Shown here one piece after another: positions 1 to 10,228 of a stretch of 64,000 nucleotides of DNA; within the stretch, counting starts at the first letter, position 1; every line of letters starts with the position of its first letter. The notes under the pieces were generated by a model that did not search any database, had not been told where the DNA came from, and was given only the letters and a program-made list of their open reading frames with translations. The DNA comes from Paramarasmius palmivorus. Taxonomy: Eukaryota; Basidiomycota; Agaricomycetes; Agaricales; Marasmiaceae. The stretch is from NCBI GenBank assembly GCA_037176845.1, contig JAYKXP010000003.1, positions 1,178,001-1,242,000 of the forward strand. Direction: 5' to 3'. Made by a program: the position numbers and the translations under genes.

Positions 1-131
1 CCTTTTCCCATCTGTCAGAACCCCCAAGAACAAGGCGTCAGATTACGATACAACAATGAGAGAACATTCCATTACGCAGAGACCACTGTCGCCAGCAAGG
101 CGATAAGACCGAATAAGAGGAAGAGCTTCAT
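1..131 (-). CDS. Small secreted protein, 5' end only (runs off left edge)
   Basis: Reading leftwards from the ATG at 131, the first exon (131-76) gives a classic signal peptide: a lysine followed by a Leu/Phe/Ala-rich core (MKLFLLFGLIALLATVVSA). An apparent stop follows at once, but it lies inside a 64-nt intron (75-12) with a GTAATG donor and a CTGACAG acceptor. Splicing restores the frame to A-W-E-K before the window ends. The gene is divergent from RRN7, whose start is 108 bp away. Only the leader is visible, so no function can be given beyond probable secretion. Confidence 0.6.
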
Positions 132-239
132 GGCGACACGAGCCCGCCAGTGCTCGACGTGGATGATAAAGTACTAAAAAATATCCGTGGGAACGAAGAG
201 TTTGCTGTCCACCTGTGTCACTCCTTGCCAAGTTCGTTC

Positions 240-2494
240 ATGGCACCTCGACGACGTTGTCCGGTCTGCAGATCCAAGCAATGGCACAAGGAGCCTTCGA
301 GCGGATTGATTGCTTGTAGCGAAGGACATATTCTCCAGGTATGGCATTCGGAAGCTGTCACTCTTCACTGGGACTCAGTCAACCAGCCGCTAGAATTATC
401 GAAACGAAACAACTGAAGCAGAAGATTTGGGCCAACATGCACTAAAGAAACGGAATCTGAAGTCGACAAGAAAGAAGAAAGAAAAGAAAAGTCAAGCAAA
501 TCCTAAACGTGCGCTTAAACTTGCTATTCTGTTGATGCCTAAACTAAGGAAACGCCAGTTTATCATGGACCGCGTGCTCGCTATCTCTATTTTCAATGTC
601 AACAGCTTATCCTGAGGAAGCAAATTGCTGCCCTCATGAAGTTGTGCGGTCTACCACCCGAGTTTGAGGTATTTCTCCGCCCTAATGTCCCTTCATCACA
701 CACCTGACCGCTTGAAAGATGGTCTGCCGGGACATTTGGGCGCTACATCTAAGTTTACTACCAGATCCTCCTCCGGCAGAACCATACTATCATGCTCAAA
801 GGGATGTGCACGCCGACACGGAACATGCGAACGAAGCATCCAAAAACCGCACTTCACCCATTCCTGATAACGTCGATCGTCCTCCGTCTCCAGGTTCGTC
901 TTCTTCAGATGATGAAGACGATAAGGACAGGAAAAGTAGCGGTGCCGGGCAAGAAGAGGAAGATCCGGAGATGGCTGAGCTACTTCGGCAAAACTCCGAA
1001 TCTGAAGGCGAAGACGAAAATGAGGACGGTCAAACAGCGCAGAACGCAGTTCCTGGAATGGCAAGAAGACGGACTCGCGTAGCCTATGAAGGCCCGGCGA
1101 ATAACCTTGCGGTTTTAATGCTTGCTTGTTGGACCATGAGAGTCCCGATTTTGTATCGTGATTTTGCACGGTACGTGTGTGTCTATGTGCAATGATTCTG
1201 TCTGATGCATTTTTTGTTAGGTATGCCGAACACTACGAACTTCCATACTTGGACCCCGTACGATACCTCCCCTCTGAGATTGTCGTACACTTGACAAAAC
1301 ATAACATTCAAGCTCTTTCGCCTGCCGTGAGTTGCATGAATGTTTTCAGCCGATTTCTCCTAATGCGAAAGATATTATCAGCACGTTCCGAACACTGTTA
1401 CTTTGCATGCTCTCACGTCGCGACTTGCAAGAGTGCTATATGTCAACTACGGTATCCTGACACCAGAAGCAAATGCAGCTCCTGTGCTGTGGCGGGTGGT
1501 TGACAGTCTCGGTGGTGCTCGTAAGCCTCAAGCCATGATCGATTTTCGCGCATTCATTCATCTCTTTTAGCAATGCTATATTGCCTAGCCAAGCGTCTTT
1601 CGCATATACTTGCTCTTACATTAACTCTACACCACTCGCTGGCTCCGAGTTTGCGAATTGTAAACACGAGAGATCCCGAAAATCACAAGTACGATGATGT
1701 GCCTGTGGAAGTCAGCTTTATGGCTACAACTATCGTCGCTTTAAAAATGATGTATGGCTTGGATGGAACAACTAGGCACGTTTGATCCATCACCATCATC
1801 AGCCGCTTAGCTAAATTCGATTACAGATGTCCGCAAGAAACTACCGATCCGGCGTGCGTTCTACCGAAGCTGGACGAGTTCCTGAAATTTGTGGGGCAGC
1901 TTAATGAAGCGAGCAAGACTCAGGAGGCAACGATCTTTAGCTCAGTGCATCCGACGTAAGTCTTTTATCATGATTGATGAATAATGCTGAACAGGCATGC
2001 AGATCTGTGGGAGAACTGCGAGACGAATTGATCGACGATTATCTCTCCTTCTGTGAAAAAGCGCTCTTGAACCCTGACGGCAGCGATCGGCATGGTGGGT
2101 AACCAGGTCGCATTTTTGTTTCCAACAGGGCATATGACGTTTATTTTCAGAAGACACGGTTCTAACCAATCATTTTACCCTGACAAGGACACATGGGAAA
2201 AGCAGGCCAGAAACACACCTAACAAGACCCCGGTTTGACGCAACGCCACTCTGCACTTCTGCGGAGGGAAGCGATGAACAGAGCCCATCACGGCCCGCGG
2301 AGTCATATGTGATATACCATGCCAGGGATGTATTTGGGAGTCTTCCAGAGGAGATGGAGGTCGTCATAGAACGAGGGTCGAGATGGACGGGAGTAAGCGA
2401 AGAATATTTGGGTGGGGTTATTGAAAAATACGAGCGACGGGTGGTGAGATGGTGGAAAGAACGAGAAAAGCATGGAAAACAGATGGAAGGATGA
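240..2494 (+). CDS. RRN7: RNA polymerase I initiation factor Rrn7/TAF1B family
   Basis: Subunit of the Pol I core factor, a TFIIB-like protein that loads Pol I on the rDNA promoter in the nucleolus. The N-terminus carries the family's zinc ribbon (CPVC near residue 7, then CSEGH about 18 residues on), followed by the conserved HGPRARYLYFQ stretch. A central acidic, Ser-rich insert interrupts the first cyclin-like fold. I read ten exons: 240-338, 394-508, 559-668, 719-1170, 1221-1326, 1382-1520, 1571-1775, 1827-1955, 2003-2094 and 2151-2494. They sum to 1,791 nt, a clean 596-aa frame. The intron after 1775 needs a GC donor to keep frame. The start at 240 is the first ATG ahead of the zinc ribbon. 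Confidence 0.9.
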
Positions 2495-2739
2495 ATTGCG
2501 CATGAATTGCGCATGAATCATGATGAATTGTTGTAGTAAATGTAACAGATTTGTAGTGGCTGTAACAGATGGGTATAGAGCTGACTGAACAAATTATTTT
2601 TTCCCATCCTCGGTTGATTTTGATCCTTCACGTCTGGGCAACCGGCCGTTGAAATTCACCCCCCTGCGAGGGCTATCCTCTCCGCTCATCTAAATGCACC
2701 TCTAGTCGTACCTCTATTCTCCTCAAACCTACGCCCTTG

Positions 2740-5362
2740 ATGCGTCGCCTTGCTGCAGTCTTCTCTTCCTCGTCCAAGCGGGACAAGTCGGATTCCCTAG
2801 AGTCACCCACAGCTTCCAATCCTGCTCGTCGCTCTCGCACAAATCTTTCCCTTTCCAGGAAGAAGAATATCACAGCTTCCGTCAATACCAGAGATCTACC
2901 CTCTAGTTTCGACTCTACACTTTCAACTCCTCAGCTCAGCGCAGGAAGTGACCATGGCCAGTCTTCAGCATCATCAACGGGCTCTGCAAGCCTACAAACC
3001 CCGGAGGAACTTCCCGTGACCATCACTTCGAATGCAAAGGGCAAGGGAAAGTCGTGGATCCCATTCTTGGGAAAGAGGTCGAGTACCATTAAACGACCCG
3101 ACAAAATATCACAGGAAGCAGACTGGCGACCAAAGGCTGCTGTACCACAACTACGCCAGCCAGTTCCAGCCAAGAGGCCACCAATAACAGGAACATTCGA
3201 GTCTGAAACCGAAGAATCGGAAGAGGAGGAAGAAGATGAAGAAGACGAAGACGAAAGTCAGACATTAGGTCAGGTCCCTGTGAACCCTGGCATCAGGTCG
3301 AGAGAAGTACTACGGGCTATGGCGCTCAATAGCTTACAGTACCAGCCATCTCTCCCTCCTTTCGTCGACCGCCCTGGTTTTCCACTATATCCACGGTCAT
3401 GCAACTCCTCTCGCGTCCTTCAGAAGCGGAGAACGCTCGAGACTTCCATTCATCACCGGCGACTGTTACGGCGTCTTCGGGATGATGTCCCCTTGACGCG
3501 CCAAGAGGAACGTTCCATACTCCCTTTCCACACCAAGCGCATATCTCCGTCGATTGTCGCAGAAGAGCCATCCGTCAATGAGGCAGCTCCTTGGAAAATT
3601 AAATCGGACAAGGTGCTTCGTTTCAGTCCAGGCTTACGCAGGTGGATCTCTCGTCCCGCTTTCGAAGACAGGCTTTGTATTTGGCTGCCGATCGATGAGA
3701 CATTGACTTATAAACGAGTCTCTTCGGAATTTGCTGTTGCTGCCCTCGAGTTCTCAGAGGCTATCGAAGCAATGGCTTATGTGCCCACTCCCCCTTCCTT
3801 GACGCCCCTTCAGAACCAAAAGGAGCCACCGGCGTCACCTCCGGAGGCGTCCGACGCATCTCTTGAAACACCGTCTTCCTCATCAAGTAGCGCTTCCAGC
3901 CACCAATCCGGTACGTAATCCTCATAGTAACTTGTCGGCCGCTCCTTAACGCCCCTTGACAGTTTCTCATTCGCGATCAGCACCACATTTGCTTGTGCCA
4001 TCACCGCTGCGTAACGAAGCGAACCATTCGACGTCTAGTACCGTGCCTCTCGTAGTCAAGATTTCAGAGTCACCCAGATCCTCATCATTCTCGTCTTCAC
4101 AGTCACCAACAAGTCCTACAAGTCCAAACGCTACAGTTAAACGTGGTGTACGATTTGCAGAGGACGAGAAGGAGGATAACATTCCGATTGGGTATGTGAT
4201 GCGTATCAAGAAGCAAAAGGAGCAGAAAGCCCGTTTCCTTCGTGAAGAGAAAGAACGGCGCCAATATGAAGAAGAAAAGAGAAAGGTCGAGGAAGAAAGG
4301 CGGCGCAGAGAACAAGAAAGACTTGAGTGGGAAAAGGAGAGAAAGGCCTGGGAAAGAGAAAAACGGGCAATAGAGGAGGAGCGCAAAACGCGACTCTATC
4401 ACGAAGAAGTCATTGCTTCCAGACAAAGAGCAGAGAATTCAAGGACTGGGATGAAGATAGCCACAGGATCTTCTTCGTCCTTGCGGGAAGAGCGCTCGGT
4501 GTCGGATTCTAGGAGGTACTCGCGGTTACCTTTTGACTCTGCCTTGCAGACGACGAGAACCCAAGGTTCTGATAGTACCTCCTCTCCTCATACTCCATCG
4601 CCAGGTAGCTCGAGGCCTCCTAGCATCGTTGGCAATCCTGCCGGGAATGGTGCACACCATTCTCGTCCGTCGTCTTTCCATTCGACACACACGGCATCTT
4701 CTGAGGAAATGCGTCACTCGATGGTCTCAGGGCCTGGGTCCACGGCGTCAGCCCCAAGTGTTCCAAACTGGGCACGCAGTTATGGTTATCCAAGTTCAAA
4801 TTGGACCGGGAGTCACTCGAGTTTACTTATTCCGCCAGTGCCTCCGGTACCTCCGCTGCCCGTCATGGTCCCGACTGACATGCCCTTGCTACCTCCTTCG
4901 GCTCCCTTCATGATGAACTCATATCCTAGACCTCGATCCAACCAATCGCCGTCACGCTCCTCTTCAAGGCATCGGCTCTCGAGTAATGGCAGTTCAGATC
5001 GCGTCAACCAAGTACCACAGCATCAGCTGCACCCTCGTTCCGGCTCTTCTTCCTCGGGACACCGTCCCAACATCACCTCACATTCCTCCTCACCGTCCAG
5101 CTCCTCTCACCATCGACAAACCCATCACCGACGTACAAGTGATGACAGCATTACAAGGCGTTCGCAGTCTTCTCACACTCAGATCCCCTCGTCTTATTCC
5201 CAGCATTCATTACCTCGGGGTAGATCGATGCAAAACGTACAGCAGCTTCCTAGTCCGTGGACCGCCATGCCGACACAAATGGGAGTAATACCAACGGCAA
5301 TGCCCTACTACCATCATACTCCCAAAGCGGTACCCTCGAGGCGCCAAACAACGTTGACATGA
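2740..5362 (+). CDS. Ser-rich disordered protein with central coiled coil, unknown function
   Basis: Two exons, 2740-3910 and 3963-5362, joined by a 52-nt intron (GTACGT...TTGACAG), give about 856 aa. I do not recognise the family. The N-terminal third is Ser/Thr/Pro-rich with an acidic run (EEEEEDEEDEDE, near residue 160). The middle, encoded at about 4190-4430, is a strongly charged Glu/Arg/Lys helix of about 75 residues, probably a coiled coil. The C-terminal third is low-complexity Ser/His/Pro. No membrane segment or catalytic motif is visible. The composition suggests a scaffold or regulatory protein, possibly phosphorylated; that is inference. The start is the first ATG in frame; an upstream TTG also keeps the frame open. 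Confidence 0.75.
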
Positions 5363-6398
5363 ACCTTAATGTCGTGGATTCTTGATATGGAACTCTGCTT
5401 AGACGCTTTCGTTGCTAATGGTTTGTTTTTTTCTTGGCTATAAACGACATTGTTTTCAGTTTATTCTTCATAAAATTATTGGCCATGTAAGGACTCTCAA
5501 AGGACTTCTTTTTTTATTGGCATTACTTCCACTGGTGTTTCACCGCATAAACAGCTGCCAATCCTTTCTCGACGCAGATCCAACCCACACGCTCGTTTAT
5601 ACCTACCCAAGTCAGTCCTTACTCGCTGTTCTGTATGTACACATCACATCTCTTGTTCGGCATCATGCATCACTTAACATCTCATTGCTTTTTTTTACTC
5701 TTGACTCCACCTGAACTCTACTTACACTACGTGCTATTTGTCAATCAATGGTCTCGACATTCAACATCATCCATCAGTCATTTTTCACAACCTCGTTCTT
5801 TTTACGCCCGCAATACGATACATTATACACCTCGTTAGCAATCCACACGATTTAGTTCAATTTTTTCCTAGGTCTCACTGTACAACTTTTGGTAGCACAT
5901 CATAACTTTAAAGTCTCCAAAAATCTCAAGCATTCAGTCCCTGGATCTTTCTTTCCCTCCATATCTGTACATTTACCTTCCCCGAAGCACGAGGTTCAAC
6001 TTACACGCGTTCACTTCATCGGCATGGACCCCCGAAACTACATTCCCGCGAAATGCAGACCAATGTTCTCATCCATGTACAGTATGTTGTGTTAATTACG
6101 CTAAACTTTCAATCGGGGTTCACATGTATTCAATTTAATGCACGAGTGCAATTACGCATCGGAATCCGTTCAGCGTTCCCCGAGGATGAAACAAGGACTA
6201 GCACGAATTCGCCGGTCACCACACTGCTTGGAACCCTTTGAAACGTGTCTCTCGAGAATAACAGCACGTTTGCGCCACATCATACGTGTCAGAAGAAAGA
6301 GCAGATGATAAGCATTCCGAATCGAGAGCAATATAGAAAACAACAGCAGATAGACAGGTATCCCGAGTCGGTATAGAAAGATGAGAGCGATGACGTTT
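5363..6398. other. Intergenic region between convergent genes
   Basis: About 1 kb between the stop of the Ser-rich protein and the stop of REX3. The stretch 5640-5900 is rich in pyrimidines and A/T with no sustained frame. A minus-strand frame at 6170-6424 looks hydrophobic but overlaps the end of REX3 and has no start context. I see no gene here; it probably holds the two 3' UTRs and spacer. Confidence 0.5.
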
Positions 6399-8239
6399 TT
6401 ACGAGGGTACAGATCGAGGCCCATTCGCCGCTGTTTTCGGTCTGGAGGAATGATTCAAGATGTGCCAACGAACAAGATCAAGGGTTGCTATTGCGTCTTC
6501 CAATGAAGAATGTCCCACCGTACCTCCACCCGCTTGAATCTTCGTTCCTAAATGCTCTCGTGCTCTAGATCACCGAGAACCAAGCGTTACTCGATGTTTT
6601 TCCAAGAGCAAACGGAGGTACTTACAAGTCTCGGAGAGCGCGCCTATAAGGGGCACCTGCGGGATGCGGAAACATAATGGCCGTGTCGACGCAGTGTTGA
6701 TGCACGATCCGCAGGGTACGTAGGTCGTTTTCGAGCGCATGGCCGATGAGAATGGTATCGGCATCAAGTAAGGCGTCGAGTGAACGCCGAATGGAAGACA
6801 GCGGTAACAGCGCTTTGACGTTGTACTCTTCCGCGGTGATTCCAGAAAAGCGGGTGTTGTAATCACTGAGGACAGGTTATAATGATGTGTCGGCGGTATA
6901 AGATAAGGATCACCTACAGGATTTCAACCCCTTCGTCCATCCGAATTAACTCGTCAAAGACTTGCTTACCCTCACCGTCTACAATAGAGACGCGGGCAAT
7001 ACGCAGTCCACCGGTGGTATAAATCATTTCGCAGTCAAGGGCAGCCACATCCAAGGTGGTTCGACTAGACGACGGAGCCGACGGGGAGAGGTTTGAAAAG
7101 GGGTGTCGCGCGTGAAGAATTTGTGGGTCCGACTCGTAGAAAACGTGTGTTCCATGAACGCAGCCTTCGCCTGATTGTGTCTTGGAACAGCAGCTATATA
7201 TACGCGTGCGTTCACCTGGAAGGACGCGTCAATATCTCAGCACAGACCAGCATTTCGGAAAAGCATACCGCTGATCTTCCTACTGTATAATCTTCCCCAA
7301 TGGTGCAAGCATTCGTCAGGTTTCGGGTTTCGTTGGACCATGAAAGGTTCGCCACATCGTTCGCACTTGGCCATTTGGCCCTCTTTGCTTGGTTCATCGC
7401 CTCCTGGACCGTCGGGTATCTTGACTATGTATCCCCACTTTTCGAGATCCGGAAGAGATATGATATACGGCTCAAGGTTTTTACGGGTAAGGCGAAGGGA
7501 TTTCAATGACTTTTCAGCTTCGGCGCGTTCAGCAATTTCAGCCTCTGTTCCAACGGACGGATGTGAGGAAGAGTCTGGTATCGGGCGTCGTTTTAAGGCT
7601 GCTATGCCTTGTATGATGGCCTAATAATTGATGAGTCTATTGTCAGAGCTACAGAAATCACAACGCACATTACGATACGTAAACTTGCTAGACTTCGAAT
7701 ATATCTCCTCCTCTTGCTTTAGAGCATGTTCCGATGCTAATGTCGGATTGTTCGGTAGAATACGCTCGTAGAGAGTAAGGAAATGCTCGTATAGGGTCTT
7801 TAGCATGGCCTGTTCATGGTCAATAATTCGTATAGACAGTCGATTTGCGTGTTCTGGTACGGACCTGTCGCACTGGTATTGCGACTTGTGAAAGAGCAGG
7901 GTTCACTCTGAGCACCGGTGGGCCATTATTTGACTGCTGTTGAGGCTGAGGAACAGGTCTAGACTGTATCCCTCTCTGTAGCTTCCTAGGTGGTTCCGGA
8001 GGTGTTTGGGGCGACGGTGAAGCAGACACTGGCCGTTTCGCTGGTACAACCTGAGGTATCTTGGGCGTTGAGCTTGATGCTGAGCTCGTCGTCTTTGACG
8101 ACGATGACGAAGCTACTGGTATTTTGAGGTCTGGGGTCTGCTGGGCATTATCCGAATGAGAGAATACACAGAAAGGTTGTCTCGTGCACTGATTTTGGTC
8201 GGGGCATTTGACCGAGAATAGTTGAAGTGTAGGAAACAT
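6399..8239 (-). CDS. REX3: RNA exonuclease Rex3-like, DEDDh family
   Basis: 3'-5' exoribonuclease of the Rex/REXO group, which trims small structured RNAs in the nucleus. The N-terminus has the family's Cys/His zinc element (CPDQNQCTRQPFCVFSH), followed by a Pro/Ser-rich linker. A second Cys/His element (CERCGEPF...ECLHHW) lies ahead of the catalytic domain. Motif I is ALDCEM, motif II is IGHALENDL, and motif III is GHSSLEDA, so the D, E, D, H and D residues are all present. Several short introns are visible, e.g. the one after RALRDL (GTAAGT...CTAG). The coding region ends with TAA at 6399-6401. The start codon lies only 57 bp from that of ASH2 on the other strand. Confidence 0.88.
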
Positions 8240-8296
8240 TGCGTTACGTGACGCTTTCACCGTTCTCCTTCTTCCCCAGCAGCGCCCAGTATCGTC
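8240..8296. promoter_or_regulatory. 57-bp bidirectional spacer between REX3 and ASH2 start codons
   Basis: The start codons of REX3 (minus) and ASH2 (plus) face away from each other across 57 bp. Any promoter and 5' UTR elements must therefore be shared or lie inside the opposite gene. The spacer is C/T-rich on the plus strand and shows no TATA box. Confidence 0.5.
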
Positions 8297-10033
8297 ATGC
8301 TCAAACGAAAGAGAGGAGAAAAAGTAGCAGAAGGAAACGGTTCTCCTGCTCCATCTGAACCTCCAGAAGTTCTTCTTACTTCTCGAGGTGACCTCTCAAA
8401 TCGACCTATTCTTGATGTTTCTCGAGGACCTTCATTCGCTCCAATTCCCGAGTCAGATAGCTTCTTCAAAACCGATAATATAGGCGTTAATCGACACGGG
8501 TTTCGCTATTCACCAGCAGGTATCAACCCACGAAACTGCTATCTGCCTTGTCGCACTATTGAGAGCAATCCTCGCTCATACAGAGTTAGCTGGGAAGACC
8601 GGAGTTCATACATATATGCCTCGAAGGATGGCCTCAAGTTGTTGGGTTCCAAGGGGTTTCGCAGTGCACGTTGTAACGCGCCTGTACGTGAAGGAAAGTG
8701 GTATATGGAAGTGAAGATCTTGTCTGGAGGCGGAGAACATAGCTCGGAGGACTCGAGACGCGACGGCGGTCATGTCAGGCTGGGATTTGGGAGGCGCGAA
8801 GCACCGTTGAATGGCCCAGTGGGTTTGGATGGGTACAGTTATGGATATCGCGACAAAACAGGGGAAAAGGTCACCTTGTCTCGACCCCGGCCGTACGGAC
8901 GACCGTACAGTTCAGGGGACGTGATTGGGATGTACATTTCCCTGCCACCGAAGAGGCAAGCCGATAGGAAAGATGAAAATGACCCGGCTCGTCTAAAACG
9001 CGAACGCATCGCGATTGATCTCAAAGGCCAGGAAATGTTCGAGAGCCTCGAATACCCGCAGTCTAAAGAGATGATTGCCCTCATGGACTATTCAGGCAAA
9101 TCGTCCGACACAACGTCATTACCTTCCTCTTCAAACAAGGTCGTCACTGGTAAATTACCAGAACGTGCCCCAGCGAACACCAAAAAGGTCAAAGACACGA
9201 CACCTACTCTCAGGCCTCTTCCCACTCTGTCTGATTCTCGCATTGCTTTTTTCGTCAATGGTGAATCGCAGGGCATTGCGTTTCAGGACCTGTACGACTA
9301 CCTACAACTCCGTACCACTGCCAAATCTCGTAAAGCTAACAAGGGGAGACGGGCGCGAGAAGGTGTCAAGGAGCACAAGGAAAACCCATTCGACGATGGT
9401 ACCCTCGGGTATTATCCATTCATTTCGCTCTTCAACAGCGCTTCCGTCGAGCTCAACCCAGGGCCCGACTTTACTTTCCCGCCGCCTCCTGATATAGACG
9501 CCTTTTTGAATGATCCGTCGTCGGCTAATGTCGCCAAGGTCGAAGGTGCTGAGCGAACCTGGCGGCCGCTATGCGAACGGTACGAGGAGTTTATGAAGGA
9601 ACAATGGGAGTTGGATGTGGTTGAAGAGAATGAAGCTAATGAGGAAGCTCTGAAGATGGCTGAGCAGGAGAAGGCCGAAACAGCCAAGAAGAAGCAGAGG
9701 GAAACGAAGAAAAAGCAGGCAGAGAGTCGGAAGCGTGCAAAGATGTCGCAGGTGTTTGCTGCATCAAAGGAATCCTCTGAACCGTTGGTAGCGAGTCCGT
9801 TAAAACACGGAACCTCATATCCTCCAGAGTCACGGCCAGCGTCACCTGCTATCACACATTACAGTGATGCTCAGGGACAGAGCGGCTACAATTCCGAGGT
9901 CGGAGATGTAGAGATGGAGAGCGAAGCTGTTGAAAGGGGATCTTCTGTATTTGAGGCACCTTTGGGTGAGAATGCAGGTCATTCATGGACGCCATCTGTA
10001 GACTACAAGGATTCTCCTGCTGCGGACGATTGA
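8297..10033 (+). CDS. ASH2: COMPASS complex subunit Ash2/Bre2-like (SPRY domain)
   Basis: Subunit of the Set1/COMPASS histone H3 lysine-4 methyltransferase in the nucleus. It stimulates methyltransferase activity with the RbBP5 homologue. A single exon encodes 578 aa. The SPRY domain begins near residue 110 (SSYIYASKDGLKLLGSKGFR) and contains HVRLGFGRREAPLNGPVG and GYSYGYRDKTGEK, which are hallmark Ash2 signatures. It continues through GDVIGMYI and IAFFVNGESQG to GTLGYYPFISLF. A Lys/Glu-rich coiled segment and a Ser/Pro tail follow. I see no PHD finger, as in yeast Bre2 and unlike animal ASH2L. The start is the first ATG. The gene is unusual in the window for having no intron. Confidence 0.9.
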   Translation: MLKRKRGEKVAEGNGSPAPSEPPEVLLTSRGDLSNRPILDVSRGPSFAPIPESDSFFKTDNIGVNRHGFRYSPAGINPRNCYLPCRTIESNPRSYRVSWEDRSSYIYASKDGLKLLGSKGFRSARCNAPVREGKWYMEVKILSGGGEHSSEDSRRDGGHVRLGFGRREAPLNGPVGLDGYSYGYRDKTGEKVTLSRPRPYGRPYSSGDVIGMYISLPPKRQADRKDENDPARLKRERIAIDLKGQEMFESLEYPQSKEMIALMDYSGKSSDTTSLPSSSNKVVTGKLPERAPANTKKVKDTTPTLRPLPTLSDSRIAFFVNGESQGIAFQDLYDYLQLRTTAKSRKANKGRRAREGVKEHKENPFDDGTLGYYPFISLFNSASVELNPGPDFTFPPPPDIDAFLNDPSSANVAKVEGAERTWRPLCERYEEFMKEQWELDVVEENEANEEALKMAEQEKAETAKKKQRETKKKQAESRKRAKMSQVFAASKESSEPLVASPLKHGTSYPPESRPASPAITHYSDAQGQSGYNSEVGDVEMESEAVERGSSVFEAPLGENAGHSWTPSVDYKDSPAADD

Positions 10034-10228
10034 CGTGTGTGTATATAGATTACTGGTTTATTGACGAGTAAGAGTTTTTTAAACGATGAAGTAGAGCCGT
10101 ACAACCGGTATCTGTTACCGGCGTCAAAAAACATTTTTAAGGTTCGGCTGAACCATTGGCAGGAAGCACCCACGCGCCCGATTTTTGTTCGAAATCTGTC
10201 AACTGACCGTGGACTTCCTCGAGGCAGA

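Noticed and set aside
3967..4426. Two long antisense frames opposite the coiled coil at 4190-4430
   Set aside because: Reverse complement of GAA/AAG-rich codons, which gives Phe/Leu/Ser runs by chance.
6170..6424. Hydrophobic 84-codon minus-strand frame
   Set aside because: It overlaps the REX3 C-terminus in another frame. Hydrophobicity arises from T-rich intergenic DNA.
9412..9855. 147-codon frame antisense to ASH2
   Set aside because: Shadow of the Lys/Glu-rich coding strand, giving Ser/Phe/Leu on the other strand. No start context or homology.
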